From Pedobacter miscanthi (GTDB lineage: Bacteria; Bacteroidota; Bacteroidia; Sphingobacteriales; Sphingobacteriaceae): DNA of 64,000 nucleotides. Positions 7,646 to 17,875 of the stretch are shown here, piece by piece. How positions within the stretch are numbered: position 1 is the first letter of the stretch; the number at the start of each line of letters is the position of its first letter. The DNA lies in assembly GCF_003315595.1 (NCBI RefSeq), contig NZ_QNQU01000013.1:62001-126000 (forward strand), written 5' to 3'. The notes beneath the pieces are model-generated. The model saw only the letters and a list, made by a program, of their open reading frames with translations, did not search any database and had not been told where the DNA came from. A program made the translations under genes and the position numbers.

Positions 7646-9496
7646 TTAAGCCGGAAGTTCGATAAAAAAGGTAGTGCCTTTTTCGGCCCTGCGTTCGAAC
7701 CAGATTATGCCGTTATGAGCTTTAATGATCTGTTTACATATAGCCAGGCCTAATCCGAACGACTGTTCGCCTGCTGTACCTGTACGTTTGGCGTCGGTAA
7801 ACATTTCGAAAATTTTATCTTCAATTTCTTTAGGGATACCAATGCCTTCATCGCTAATGGCAATTTTAACGGTATCAGTTCCACTTTCCATTCTCACTTC
7901 TATTGTTGCATTATTGGGGCTGAATTTAATGGCATTAGCGATTAAATTACTGATCACCCTCCACAGTTTCTCACCACTGGCCAAAATGGTAAGCTTTTTG
8001 GTATCGAGTTTAATGTGCTGGCCTTTTGCGGCTGCACTATTCTGCAATAAGGAAGCGCAGTAGTGTAGCAATTCGCCCAGATCTACAGGTGTTTTATTAA
8101 GCGAATTACTGGTGAACTGTGTTTGCAACAAATCTTTAACCAGCTCTAAAGAACCTTTACTCGAATTTTTAATCAGCGTAAGCATATCCTGATCATCCTG
8201 CGAACGGCCTTCATCGCCCAGCATCAGTTCTGTAGTGGTATAAATGGCTGCGATAGGACTACGAAGATCGTGCGCAACCACTTTTAGCAAATTCGTATTA
8301 TCGGCCTGGCTCTGCTCCAAAGCCGAAAGGGCATCTCCCATCTGGTTATTCTTATTAATTACTTCAGCGTTTAATTTTTTGGTCCGCTTTAAATTCTGCC
8401 TGATTACGATAATAATGGTAATAGCCAATAAACAGGCTATAGTGGTAAGTATGAGCAGGGTGATCTGGTATTTCGACCGCTCTACCAAAGCATCTACCTG
8501 CTGCTCTTTAAGTGCGTAATCTAAATAATCAACACTGGATGAATTATTGATTTTATCCTGCTCCTCCTGAAGCATAACCAGTTTATGACTGTAAACCGCA
8601 GCAGAGGGGTTATCTTTTTTTAAGGTATAATAATCAAAAAGCTTTCTGGCAAATATTTCGCTATAAATTAAAAAACCATTCTTATCTGCTAGAGAAAGGC
8701 CTTTTTTATAATAATCTAAGGCTAAAGTTGTATCACTTGAAATCAGCTGATCGCCTATATCGATCAACATATCCATGGATACATAAAATAATTTTTTATC
8801 TATTGCCCGTTTTATGGTAAGCTGCAGCAGCGCTATTCCTTCCTTTAATTTCCCATTGGCAATCAGCTCATCTGCAACCAGCTGATCAACGGCCAGTAAG
8901 GTCCGCTCATCCTTATATTTTAGGGCGATTTCTTTTGCACTTGCGATATAGTTTTTCTTATCTTCTGCCTTATGCCTGGTTGGGAACATCAAAAGATAGT
9001 TGTAAATAACGAGCGACATGATGGAATCGTGCCTCAACTCTTTACCTGTTTTAACGGCTATATCGAACCATTGTACAGCGCGGTGATCTTTGCCAAACTC
9101 CTTGTATACCATAGCAATATTCATACTAGTTTGAACCACGTTTACCGAATCTCTAATATCACCGTAAGCGGTATGCGCTTCATTGTAATATCTTAATGCA
9201 AGTTGTAAATCTCCTTTGATATCGAAAAATATGCCCAGATTATTGAGTGCATCGGCCTTGCCTTTTTTATAATTAAGCCGGTTTGCAATTTCGCGTGACC
9301 GACGCGTGAAGTAGAAAGTGCTATCGATATTTTTCTCATACATTAACATGGCCAGCCTGTTTAATGCATCTACATACTTAAAACTGTCGGTAATATTTTT
9401 AAGAGATCCTTTTAACTTTTCGGCCTCTGACTGGGCAAAACCGTTAAAACTTAAGGCTAACAGTAGAAAGAGAAAAAAAAGGCCTTTTTTGATCAT
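7646..9496 (-). CDS. TPR-containing sensor histidine kinase
   Basis: 616 residues. A signal peptide (FFLFLLLALSFNGFAQ) leads into a periplasmic helical region of tetratricopeptide-like repeats (about 35-320). One membrane segment follows (ITLLILTTIACLLAITIII, about 345-363), then a coiled-coil linker, a HisKA domain with the phospho-accepting His in VVAHDLRSPIAA (about 408), and a HATPase domain with N-box NLIANAIKFSPN, DEGIGIPKE and GLGLAICKQI. This is a common Bacteroidota kinase type. No response regulator is next to it, so its partner is elsewhere. The ligand is unknown. Confidence 0.92.
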   Translation of the reverse strand: MIKKGLFFLFLLLALSFNGFAQSEAEKLKGSLKNITDSFKYVDALNRLAMLMYEKNIDSTFYFTRRSREIANRLNYKKGKADALNNLGIFFDIKGDLQLALRYYNEAHTAYGDIRDSVNVVQTSMNIAMVYKEFGKDHRAVQWFDIAVKTGKELRHDSIMSLVIYNYLLMFPTRHKAEDKKNYIASAKEIALKYKDERTLLAVDQLVADELIANGKLKEGIALLQLTIKRAIDKKLFYVSMDMLIDIGDQLISSDTTLALDYYKKGLSLADKNGFLIYSEIFARKLFDYYTLKKDNPSAAVYSHKLVMLQEEQDKINNSSSVDYLDYALKEQQVDALVERSKYQITLLILTTIACLLAITIIIVIRQNLKRTKKLNAEVINKNNQMGDALSALEQSQADNTNLLKVVAHDLRSPIAAIYTTTELMLGDEGRSQDDQDMLTLIKNSSKGSLELVKDLLQTQFTSNSLNKTPVDLGELLHYCASLLQNSAAAKGQHIKLDTKKLTILASGEKLWRVISNLIANAIKFSPNNATIEVRMESGTDTVKIAISDEGIGIPKEIEDKIFEMFTDAKRTGTAGEQSFGLGLAICKQIIKAHNGIIWFERRAEKGTTFFIELPA

Positions 9497-9583
9497 ATAA
9501 TTAACTCAGGTAAGTATAAATATATTTTTGAATGTTAATTTAAATTTAGCAAAAGAATGATGTTGTTTAGCATTTAAACATAG

Positions 9584-9865
9584 TTATTTAATATCAGAAT
9601 GGCCAAGATTTTTACCGGGACTAACTTCATCGCGGATAAGCTGTTTAAGTTCTTTAATTTCCGGAAACCGCTGCATCTGTTTCCGGTCGAAAATCAGTTT
9701 TTCATTAACAGTTATGGTAAAAACGCCCGAAGGTTCACTGGGTAAAAGGGCTACTCCTTTTACTTCATCAACAAAGGTTGTCAAAATTTCCTGGGCCATA
9801 TAGGCCGAACGTAACATCCAACCACACTTAGGGCAGTATGTGATATTTATGAATGGTTTTTCCAT
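9584..9865 (-). CDS. SelT/SelW/SelH-family (Rdx) thioredoxin-like protein
   Basis: 93 residues. The N-terminus NITYCPKCGWMLRSAYMAQEIL carries the family CxxC redox pair, where eukaryotic SelW has CxxU, so this is the cysteine form. It is followed by LLPSEPSGVFTITVNEKLIFDRKQM and FPEIKELKQLIRD, typical of bacterial Rdx proteins. A cytoplasmic thiol-redox role is expected; the partner is unknown. It is transcribed alone, upstream of the sensor-kinase gene on the same strand with an 87-bp gap. Confidence 0.88.
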   Translation of the reverse strand: MEKPFINITYCPKCGWMLRSAYMAQEILTTFVDEVKGVALLPSEPSGVFTITVNEKLIFDRKQMQRFPEIKELKQLIRDEVSPGKNLGHSDIK

Positions 9866-10354
9866 GAATTTTGTTTTTTACAAGAATACTAAATTGTTTG
9901 CAGTTCCTAGTTTGGGGATACATAGGCCAGCACATAACTGCTGTTTAAACTCATGGTAAATGGTTCTTAATTAAATATTAAGGTGAATTATCCATCCAAA
10001 AAACGTGGGACGAATGCCCCGTTTACCATGGGATAGTTGGTTGGGATAATAGTTTTACTGCGGGACTTTACTCTGAACTAAATATACGAAAATGGGTGGA
10101 AAATAAAATGGTATGTTTTGATCGTTCGAATATTTTTTGTGTTTGAATCAATAAAGACATTACTGGACTTAAGATCTCTAATAGATAATAAAACTAGAAA
10201 TTAATACTCAATGATCAAGTTTCAATAACCAATATTAATGCCTTAAAAGATGGAAAATGTAAGATAGATCATGGAAAATAATAACCAATGATCAGTTTTT
10301 AAAAACCAATAGTGAGTGGTGTAAAAAGATGGAAAATATTAACCAGAAGCTATA
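9866..10354. other. Intergenic stretch with degenerate CAATGACCAAT-type repeats
   Basis: No convincing gene. Between about 10195 and 10345 there are loose copies of a motif family seen again further right (AATGATCAAGTTTCAATAACCAAT-like segments and GATGGAAAAT words). The rest is unremarkable AT-rich sequence. The stretch 10457-10764 likewise shows nothing beyond AT-rich spacer. Confidence 0.5.
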
Positions 10355-10456
10355 CTATTGCTTCTTTTCCCTGTCGGGCCTAAAAATAATATAAAAAACA
10401 AAAACGCCTGCCAATAAAAAAACTATACCTATAATCAAATTTGCCCTATCATCCAT
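10355..10456 (-). CDS. Putative 33-residue single-span membrane peptide
   Basis: An ATG at 10456 opens a 33-codon frame ending in TAG. The product starts MDDRANL, has one continuous hydrophobic segment of about 20 residues (IIGIVFLLAGVFVFYIIF) and ends in a basic tail (RPDREKKQ). That acidic-hydrophobic-basic layout is what a small inner-membrane protein should look like, and it is unlikely by chance in an AT-rich spacer. No family was recognised. No ribosome site is visible, which is normal in this phylum. Confidence 0.5.
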   Translation of the reverse strand: MDDRANLIIGIVFLLAGVFVFYIIFRPDREKKQ

Positions 10457-10764
10457 ACACAATCAACACCGCTATGCTTAAATAGTTATAAATAACGTAC
10501 AACCTGTAAGAGTAAATAAATTGAATACTGAACAAAATGAACTAAACAAGCTAAATAATTAATGTGTTATTATAATAGAAAGGGGTAACCACATCCATGT
10601 TTACCCCGTTTCCAAATTTTCCCGTGTTAGAGGAATTATTAATACATTGATAAAGCACATTTTGTTTGCTTTGTCTAAATCATCATACAGCATAAAATGG
10701 ATAAGGCATTAAATTGTAAATCCGGTAATTTGCAATCTGATGTAACATATTCTCTTTTATTAGA

Positions 10765-13700
10765 TTATTTTTCTTTTAAAGGTATGGTAAACCAGAATTC
10801 AGAACCCTGTCCTTCTTTACTGTTTACACCGATTTCGCCACCATGTCTTTCTATAATTTCTGCTGAGATATACAATCCTAAACCAAGTCCGGAGAAGCTG
10901 TGAGATGAGGCTTCTACCCTGAAAAAGCGATCGAATACAAACTCCGATTTATCTTTAGGTATGCCGATTCCGTAATCGCGTACCGAAACCAGAAGACGCT
11001 CACCTTCAGTTTTTGCCCGCACTTCAATTTTATTGGCACCAGGCGAATATTTAATCGCGTTTGAAATAAAGTTGCTCAGTACCTGTTCAATACGGTTACG
11101 ATCGGCATAAACCTCAACAGCTGCAACATCCTGCATAATATGATGATTGTTCATGCTTTCCTGCAAGCCATCAATGGCATCTTCAATTACCCCGGCAATA
11201 TTGAAATCGGAGAAATTGAAAGTCATTTTGCCGGCCTGGATCTTGGTTACATCCAGTAAATCTTCAACCAGTGCGGTCAGTTTTCCGATCTGTCGGTTTG
11301 CCTTGTCTACAAACTCATAAATCTTATCAAACTTTTGCTGCTCGGCCATTCTGAGTGCAAACTGTAAAAAGCCTTTAATGCTGGTAATTGGCGTTTTCAG
11401 CTCATGGCTCGCAATACTCATAAACTCATCCTTACGGTGCATCAGTTCTTTTGTGGCCTGCTGTGCTTTCATTAAATCGGTTACCTCGAAACCAAAGAAA
11501 GCAATGCCATCGATAATGCCTTGATCAGAAAATACCGGATTTAATATGATATCGAACCATTTTTCTATGGATTTACCCGTTGCATGGTTTAACTGATCAA
11601 TCCGGTAAGCATTGGCGATATAAGTTTCGCCGGTTTGCATTACGCGCTGTTCGATTTCCAGAAGTTCTGGTGATTCGAATTTGGAACCATTCCCGATTCT
11701 TGATCTCCCGATATAATCGGTTCCGCCATCAAAGTTTTTAAAAGCTTCGTTTACAAACTCATATTTTAGTCCTTTGCCTCTACGGATAGTAATTAAAGCC
11801 GGAGCATTTTTAAAGATGCTGTAAAATTCGTCCTGCTGTTTTTTGATCAGTTTCTGAAGTTCAACACGTTTTTTCTCGGTATGTTTCTGTTTACTGATGT
11901 CGATCACATAGGTTACCGCTCCATTTGGCACTTCTTCATCAAGCAATGCAGAACCCACTAAAACATCAACAGGCACCCCCTCTTTATTAAGGTATTGCTT
12001 TTCGAATGGCGGGCAAAAGCCCTCTTCTTTTAGCAGTTTTGCCGATATTTTACTGATTGGCATAAAAGGTTCGGGCGTAATATGCATCCAGTCGATATTT
12101 CCGTTCTCGAAATCAGCGCGTGTATAACCTAAAAGCTTTAAGAAAATATCGTTGGCATCTTCTATCCTACCGGTTTCGGTATCGCTAAACAAAATGCCAA
12201 TTACGTTGGACTCAAAAATCTTTCTGAATTTACGTTCGGTAGAGTTTAGTTTTACCTCGGTATCTACCAGTTTAGAAATATCAACCATGGAACCCACCAT
12301 CCGGTAAGGTGTTTGCAGATCATCCAATAAAATACTGCCACGATCGAGCAATGTAGCATAGCTGCCATCGGCTTTTTGTAAACGGTACTGTGCTGTCCAC
12401 TGCGTTTCATTTCGGTTAATGGCATCATAAACACTGGCTTTTACCCTTTCGCGGTCTTCGGGGTGGATTTTATCAAACCAGAAAGCAATATTTTCTGTCT
12501 GCATGCCCTTTTCATAACCGAACATACCGGTAAAATTGTCGCTGCGCCACATGGTATTGTGTGCCAGGTTCCAGTCCCAAATTGTATCGTTGGTGGCACG
12601 CGAAACCAGGTTGAAACGCTCTTCACTTGCTGAAAGTTTCATGGTACGCTCTTTAACCTTCAACTCCAGATCGGCATTAAGCTGGCGAAGGTTTTCGCGG
12701 GTACCTAAAAGTTCGTTATAATTTTTCTTCAGTTTCTGTTCGGCGAGTTTCTGCTGACTGATATCAGTTAATGTGGCCACAAAACCATCCGACATTTTTA
12801 CCGCGATAAGCTGACACCATTGCTCTTTAGAAAACTGGAGTTCGGTTTCGAGCACCTTACCATTTTCTACTACCCCAACGTATTTATTAAAAAGGTTGCT
12901 TACCGCCAGCTCGGGGATCATTTTAACCAGTCTGGCTCCGGTTAATTCCGTTTTGTTTTTCTTTAAAATCTGTAATGCCGAATCGTTAAACGTGCTGCAT
13001 TCGAAATCTACAATAAAATGTTTGGCATCTCTTACGGCCTTAAATGCCAGGATACCATTTAAACTGGCATTGAAAACCCCGCTGATGATGTTATTAAGCT
13101 CAGTAATTTTGGAGATATCAACAAAAGAAATCACCACTCCATCAGCCCGCCTATCTTTTCTTAAGTAAGGCATAATGCGCATGAGGCAACGGGTATTGTT
13201 CTTTAACTGCACCTCTTTTTCAATTATACGGGCACTTAGCAATACTTTTTTGATATCGCCGGTAAGGTTTTCAGACTTGATATTATTGGAGATATGTTCA
13301 ATAGAACGGCCAATATCAGCTTCGATCAGATTAACCATACCAACTGCGGCCGGATTAAACTTCCGGATAATCATACCTGCATCAAGAAAAATCTGCCCGA
13401 TATCCGTACTTCTGAAATAGTTGTCAAGATCATCGTTCAGTTCAATTAATTCTTTAATTTTTAACTGGTGTTCGGTATTGAGGGTATGGAGCTCTTCGTT
13501 AAGTGATTGTAACTCCTCATTACTCGATTGCAGTTCTTCGTTGGCAGAAAGCAGTTCTTCATTGCTTGATTGAAGCTCCTCGTTGGTGGTCTCCATTTCT
13601 TCAACTGCCATCTGCAGGTTAGAACGGGTTTCGTTCAGTTCGGCTTCCAGCTCGAAAACATATTCGGCCTGCGTGGCATCATGAAAACCGGGCAGCGCAA

Positions 13701-15606
13701 ATTCGTCTTTGCCGGCAAGCACTTCTAAAACATGTTCGGCAAATACAATCATGGTAAATCCGCTGGCATTATCTGCAGCAGGTGGAACAACCGAAATATT
13801 TACGAATACGTTATCTTTAAAACGGATCTTTTTTAAATCCGTTTTTTTATTTTCTTTCCACGCTTTTCTTAAACCTGTATTAAGCACAATTGATACCTCA
13901 CGTGGTACCATCTTTAATATGTTTAGCTCAATACTCTGTTCGGGCAGGGATAAATATTGACGGTAATCGCCAACAGCATCCTGCATAATGTACGACTTAT
14001 CGATAAATACAGCCACATAACCCAGGTCGGAAGAAAGGAAATCGGCCAGACGTTTTTCAAGCGGGCTTTGCAAAATTTCTGTATTACCCACCTTTTTTCT
14101 TTCCAATCCCGATGATGTTCTAGCACCGGTATTGTATGTATTGTAGGTAGAATAATTGATTTTCCCTGTTTTCTGGTAGATTTTTGATTTGCCCGAAATT
14201 TCCGTTAATCCGGCTTTCATTGCAGAAGCCGTTTCGCTGGAGCCTAAAAACAGGTAACCGTTTGGCAGCAGTGAAAAATGAAAGATGGAAAGTATTTTTT
14301 CCTGGAGGATGCTGTTTACATAAATCAGCATATTCCGGCAGGTAACCAGGTCGTTTTTTATAAACGGCGGCGATTTAATTACATCGTGTTTGGCAAATAC
14401 CACCTGTTTGCGCAGGCTGGTAATTACACTGATGGTTTTCCCATCCTGCACAAAATATTTTTTAAACAGTTTGGCGGGGATTTCTTTCTTTACTGAAAGC
14501 GGATACTGCCCTTTTGAAGCAATTTCGATACTTTTTTCGTCAATATCAGATGCAAATATCTTAATCTCTATCTTTTTGCCCGAGCGGTCTACACAGTCGT
14601 TTACCATAGCAGCTACCGAATAAGCTTCTTCTCCGGTGCTACAGGCACAAACCCAGATTTTGATTACGCCGCCATCTTCTTTACGGTCAACGATATCCTG
14701 TAAAGCAAATTCGTTTAGTTGTGCAAAGGCCTGCTCATCCCTGAAAAACTTGGTTACCCCGATCAGAAAATCCTGTCCCAATATTTTCACCTCGTCTGCA
14801 TTTTCGCGCAGAAAAGCTACATATCTATCTAATTTTTTAATTCCCCTTTCGTTCATTCTCCGGCCTATCCGCCTGATGATGGTTGGGGTTTTGTACAGGT
14901 TAAAATCATTGCCGCTGCTCGCATGTACGAGTTTAAAAACTTCGTCGAGCAGTTCTTCATTTACCTTACCATTTTCGAGTACTTTAACAGGTTCTTCATT
15001 TACATAGCTAAAAAGTTCTTCCTGCATCCGCGAAGGGATCATTACATGATCGGCATTGCCTGATGCGATGGCCGAATTGGGCATTCCATCAAATTTTGCC
15101 GAAGCAGGATCCTGAACGATCACCATCCCGCCGTTTTCTTTAATGCTCTGTATGCCTTTGGTGCCATCGGTTCCGGTTCCGGAAAGGATGATGGCAATGG
15201 CTTTTTCCTTTTTATCCCTGGCCAGTGTATGTAAAAAATGATCTATTGCAGTGTTGGGGGCTTTAATCAGCGATTTATCGGCCAGTTTAAGCCTGCCCTT
15301 TACCAAAGTCATCAGTTTATTGTTGGGAATAATATATACGCAATCCTGCTGAATGGCCATATCATTCGCCGCTTCAAACACTTTCATGTGGGTATGTTTT
15401 CCCACCAGTTCCACCAGTAAACTCTTATAATCTGAAGAAAGATGCTGAATGACTACAAAGGAAAAACTCGAATTTGCAGGCATGTGGTCGAAAAATTCGT
15501 GTATTGCCTCTAACCCACCGGCAGATGCGCCAATGGCTACAATATACTTATCGTAACGCTTATTCAATACCAGATCCTGCTTTTCCTTTTCCTGCTTTTT
15601 TTCCAT
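10765..15606 (-). CDS. CheB-CheR-PAS hybrid sensor histidine kinase
   Basis: About 1613 residues from the ATG at 15606. This start leaves 4 bp after the upstream stop; an in-frame TTG at 15642 would overlap it by 32 bp. Order of parts: a CheB-type methylesterase domain (AIGASAGGLEA, VIQHLSSD and LSGTGTDGTKG supplying the Ser-His-Asp set), a CheR methyltransferase domain (about 225-480), a long coiled coil built of NEELQSSNEEL-type repeats (about 680-750), several PAS domains (about 760-1385), then HisKA (SHELKTPITSIKG) and HATPase (NFISNAIKYSPG, DYGIGIPKD, GLGLGLYISAEI). There are no membrane segments. Gene order suggests that it receives the signal of the phytochrome module upstream. Confidence 0.93.
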   Translation of the reverse strand: MEKKQEKEKQDLVLNKRYDKYIVAIGASAGGLEAIHEFFDHMPANSSFSFVVIQHLSSDYKSLLVELVGKHTHMKVFEAANDMAIQQDCVYIIPNNKLMTLVKGRLKLADKSLIKAPNTAIDHFLHTLARDKKEKAIAIILSGTGTDGTKGIQSIKENGGMVIVQDPASAKFDGMPNSAIASGNADHVMIPSRMQEELFSYVNEEPVKVLENGKVNEELLDEVFKLVHASSGNDFNLYKTPTIIRRIGRRMNERGIKKLDRYVAFLRENADEVKILGQDFLIGVTKFFRDEQAFAQLNEFALQDIVDRKEDGGVIKIWVCACSTGEEAYSVAAMVNDCVDRSGKKIEIKIFASDIDEKSIEIASKGQYPLSVKKEIPAKLFKKYFVQDGKTISVITSLRKQVVFAKHDVIKSPPFIKNDLVTCRNMLIYVNSILQEKILSIFHFSLLPNGYLFLGSSETASAMKAGLTEISGKSKIYQKTGKINYSTYNTYNTGARTSSGLERKKVGNTEILQSPLEKRLADFLSSDLGYVAVFIDKSYIMQDAVGDYRQYLSLPEQSIELNILKMVPREVSIVLNTGLRKAWKENKKTDLKKIRFKDNVFVNISVVPPAADNASGFTMIVFAEHVLEVLAGKDEFALPGFHDATQAEYVFELEAELNETRSNLQMAVEEMETTNEELQSSNEELLSANEELQSSNEELQSLNEELHTLNTEHQLKIKELIELNDDLDNYFRSTDIGQIFLDAGMIIRKFNPAAVGMVNLIEADIGRSIEHISNNIKSENLTGDIKKVLLSARIIEKEVQLKNNTRCLMRIMPYLRKDRRADGVVISFVDISKITELNNIISGVFNASLNGILAFKAVRDAKHFIVDFECSTFNDSALQILKKNKTELTGARLVKMIPELAVSNLFNKYVGVVENGKVLETELQFSKEQWCQLIAVKMSDGFVATLTDISQQKLAEQKLKKNYNELLGTRENLRQLNADLELKVKERTMKLSASEERFNLVSRATNDTIWDWNLAHNTMWRSDNFTGMFGYEKGMQTENIAFWFDKIHPEDRERVKASVYDAINRNETQWTAQYRLQKADGSYATLLDRGSILLDDLQTPYRMVGSMVDISKLVDTEVKLNSTERKFRKIFESNVIGILFSDTETGRIEDANDIFLKLLGYTRADFENGNIDWMHITPEPFMPISKISAKLLKEEGFCPPFEKQYLNKEGVPVDVLVGSALLDEEVPNGAVTYVIDISKQKHTEKKRVELQKLIKKQQDEFYSIFKNAPALITIRRGKGLKYEFVNEAFKNFDGGTDYIGRSRIGNGSKFESPELLEIEQRVMQTGETYIANAYRIDQLNHATGKSIEKWFDIILNPVFSDQGIIDGIAFFGFEVTDLMKAQQATKELMHRKDEFMSIASHELKTPITSIKGFLQFALRMAEQQKFDKIYEFVDKANRQIGKLTALVEDLLDVTKIQAGKMTFNFSDFNIAGVIEDAIDGLQESMNNHHIMQDVAAVEVYADRNRIEQVLSNFISNAIKYSPGANKIEVRAKTEGERLLVSVRDYGIGIPKDKSEFVFDRFFRVEASSHSFSGLGLGLYISAEIIERHGGEIGVNSKEGQGSEFWFTIPLKEK

Positions 15607-15610
15607 CAGG

Positions 15611-17140
15611 TTAATTATAAAGTTGCTTTGTTCTAAATTCAAATATAAAATTCCTTAACGACTCGGCTATTTCCAGCTCGTTTGTGCTCCAGGGTACAGA
15701 TTGACCGTAAACTGTTTGCAGCCAAAGCTTAAAAGAATTACGGGGATGATAGTTTTTCCCATCCGGATCAAGATTGATTACCTGTTCGGGATCTCCACCC
15801 CATTTAATCTGCCTGATTACCTCAGGACGGAAACAGATTACATAATCGCCGCTGCGTCCGTCAACAGGAATTACCAAAATGCCGCTTCCTGCTTTTTCGT
15901 AAGCCTGCGCTTCTTCGTATAATGCACTCAGGTGACTGCTGGCAAATACCTTTTCAATTTCTTTTCCTTCGAGCCAGAGCATCAGGTTATAAATTTCGCT
16001 TTTGTCCGGAATATCACCACGGTACTCCACCCGGTTACCAATTTTAATCACGGCTCCACCAGCATTAAACAACGAAAGAATGTTTAGGTTTTCATCATCC
16101 AGCAATCCTTCTATAATATCATCTTTTGCATAAATATAATCCGTTAAGGCAGTCCTTTTTTCCAGCCTCGACGCCGATTCGTTATACTCTTCCTGATTTA
16201 AAATGGCCGCCACCCTGTTTGAGATTTCTACGGAAAGCCATTCGAAAATATAACGCATATCTACATTTGGGTAGATAGGCTTAATATGGTGGCAGGAAAT
16301 TAAACCCCATAATTTACCTTCACGCAGTACCCTTACAGACATGGATGCACTTACATTCATATTCTGCATATACTCCAGGTGAACCGAAGCCACACCACGT
16401 AAATTACAGTCAGACAGATCGATAAAGGCATTGGTTAAGGGATTGATAACCGGATATAACCGTACAGCCTTGTAAGATCTGTTTGGAATAAGCCTGAAGG
16501 GATTTTTAAGGTAAAGTGCCCTGGCCTGTTTGGGTACATCAGAAGCAGGAAAAGTTTGTCCGAGATAACTTTCCAAAGCCCCCGAAATTTCTTCTGCAAT
16601 TACTGTCCCGTTCCAATCGGCATCAAACTTATACATCCTTACCCCATCAAATCCGGAAACTTTGCGCAATTGCCTGATGGCTACATCGCAAACTTCTTCA
16701 AGAGTTGAAGCACTTTCCATTGCTGAAATAAATTGCCTTACTTCCTGAAAAACATCCGAAAAGCTTTTTTGTCCATCTTTTGATGATGCTTCTATCTCCA
16801 GTAAAGAATAATCTTTTTTAATATGGATGAGGCCATCAAAATGTAACTGTTTGCCGCTACTTTCAAACAAGAGGTTTAAAGGAATCCGGTCTTTGGCATC
16901 ACCATTAATCAGGTTTGCAATATTGGCTACGTCGTTTTCATTAAACCACGATGATAAGGGTTTATTTACAATCTCTGCCGGTGCCAGCCCCGTTAGGGTA
17001 TTTAAGTTTTCGCTGACCTGAATAATGTTCAGTGTTTTATTATCCAGCACCAGCAGGTATCCATAATCCTGAATGGAGTTAATGTGGTGTATGGGCAGGT
17101 TTCCGCAGAACTCTGCATCATAATTTCGTATTTCTGACAT
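15611..17140 (-). CDS. Bacteriophytochrome photosensory module (PAS-GAF-PHY) without output domain
   Basis: 509 residues, much shorter than a full phytochrome kinase. The N-terminal PAS_2 domain has Cys12 in FCGNLPIHHINSIQDYG, aligned with the biliverdin-linking cysteine of bacterial phytochromes. The GAF domain keeps PASDVP (198-203), the chromophore-contacting His254 in SVHLEYM and SCHH at 282-285. The PHY domain keeps the tongue motif PRNSF (466-470) preceded by WGGDP. It ends there, with no kinase. The CheB-CheR-kinase gene follows after 4 bp, so the two probably form a split light-sensing system. No heme oxygenase gene is in the window. Confidence 0.92.
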   Translation of the reverse strand: MSEIRNYDAEFCGNLPIHHINSIQDYGYLLVLDNKTLNIIQVSENLNTLTGLAPAEIVNKPLSSWFNENDVANIANLINGDAKDRIPLNLLFESSGKQLHFDGLIHIKKDYSLLEIEASSKDGQKSFSDVFQEVRQFISAMESASTLEEVCDVAIRQLRKVSGFDGVRMYKFDADWNGTVIAEEISGALESYLGQTFPASDVPKQARALYLKNPFRLIPNRSYKAVRLYPVINPLTNAFIDLSDCNLRGVASVHLEYMQNMNVSASMSVRVLREGKLWGLISCHHIKPIYPNVDMRYIFEWLSVEISNRVAAILNQEEYNESASRLEKRTALTDYIYAKDDIIEGLLDDENLNILSLFNAGGAVIKIGNRVEYRGDIPDKSEIYNLMLWLEGKEIEKVFASSHLSALYEEAQAYEKAGSGILVIPVDGRSGDYVICFRPEVIRQIKWGGDPEQVINLDPDGKNYHPRNSFKLWLQTVYGQSVPWSTNELEIAESLRNFIFEFRTKQLYN

Positions 17141-17458
17141 TTCCGACTATCGTTTTATGGTAAGCTTTTACTGCGAAAAGCACAAGATTCCAGTTTTTAA
17201 CAATTATACTGCCAACATAGCTTACATCAGGGGATCATTTCCCTCAAAATAGCCTTAAACGGGCGTATTGCAACTAAAATATAGATTATGGATCTTACTG
17301 AAAGAAAAACAATGAAAATAATACCAACAATACAACCAACAGGAATATCATTTTAAACTAATAAATCGGCACTATTCGCAAATAGCCCTATTTATGTCCC
17401 TAATAGCCACCTAAAAACAGTTCAATTGCAGCTAATTTTACCATATAATCTAAAAAAT

Positions 17459-17875
17459 ATGAACAGTAAAAACATTTTAACTGCCAGTGTTACCATTAAC
17501 CAAAAAATTGACTTGGTTTGGAAAATCTGGAACGAGCCAGAAGATATTGCTAAATGGAACGCTCCCTCGGATGAATGGATCAATAAAAAAATTGAAAATA
17601 ACCTGGTTGTGGGAGGTGGATTTTTATATGCTATGGTGAAGAAAGATGGCAGCGAAAATTTTGATTTCGGAGGAGTTTATACTGAAATTATCACATACCA
17701 AAGTATCGCCTATACTTTAGATGATGGCAGAAAAACCAAAATTACTTTTACAGGAAGCGAACCCGTTATCCTTACCGAAGTTTTTGAGCCGGTTGCCAAC
17801 CTGGATTTAAACATGCAACAGAATTTCTGCCAAACCGGGCTTAACCAGCTTAAGGCCTATGCCGAACAGTTATAG
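17459..17875 (+). CDS. SRPBCC (AHSA1/START-like) domain protein
   Basis: 138 residues from the ATG at 17459; a longer frame begins only with a TTG at 17426. The pattern VTINQKIDLVWKIWNEPEDIAKWNAPSDEW, a GGxF strand (VVGGGFLYAMVKKDG), GGVYTEI, and a C-terminal helix with NFCQTGLNQLKAYAEQL is typical of the AHSA1/START fold, which holds hydrophobic ligands in a cavity. The ligand is unknown. Its last 26 bp overlap the 3' end of the convergent PepSY gene. Confidence 0.85.
   Translation: MNSKNILTASVTINQKIDLVWKIWNEPEDIAKWNAPSDEWINKKIENNLVVGGGFLYAMVKKDGSENFDFGGVYTEIITYQSIAYTLDDGRKTKITFTGSEPVILTEVFEPVANLDLNMQQNFCQTGLNQLKAYAEQL

Noticed and set aside
9820..9845. Selenocysteine in the SelW-like protein
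   Set aside because: The motif is CPKCGW with two ordinary cysteine codons; no in-frame TGA or SECIS hairpin is needed or seen.
12441..15420. Numerous 60-120-codon plus-strand ORFs opposite the CheB-CheR kinase
   Set aside because: They are shadows of the coding strand with no independent features; the same holds for similar ORFs opposite galT, GH35, the RND permease and GH31.
17426..17458. TTG-started extension of the SRPBCC protein; likewise TTG/GTG extensions at 15642, 28613 and 30533
   Set aside because: In each case an ATG lies just inside, the extension adds no family-like sequence, and three of the four overlap or crowd neighbouring features.
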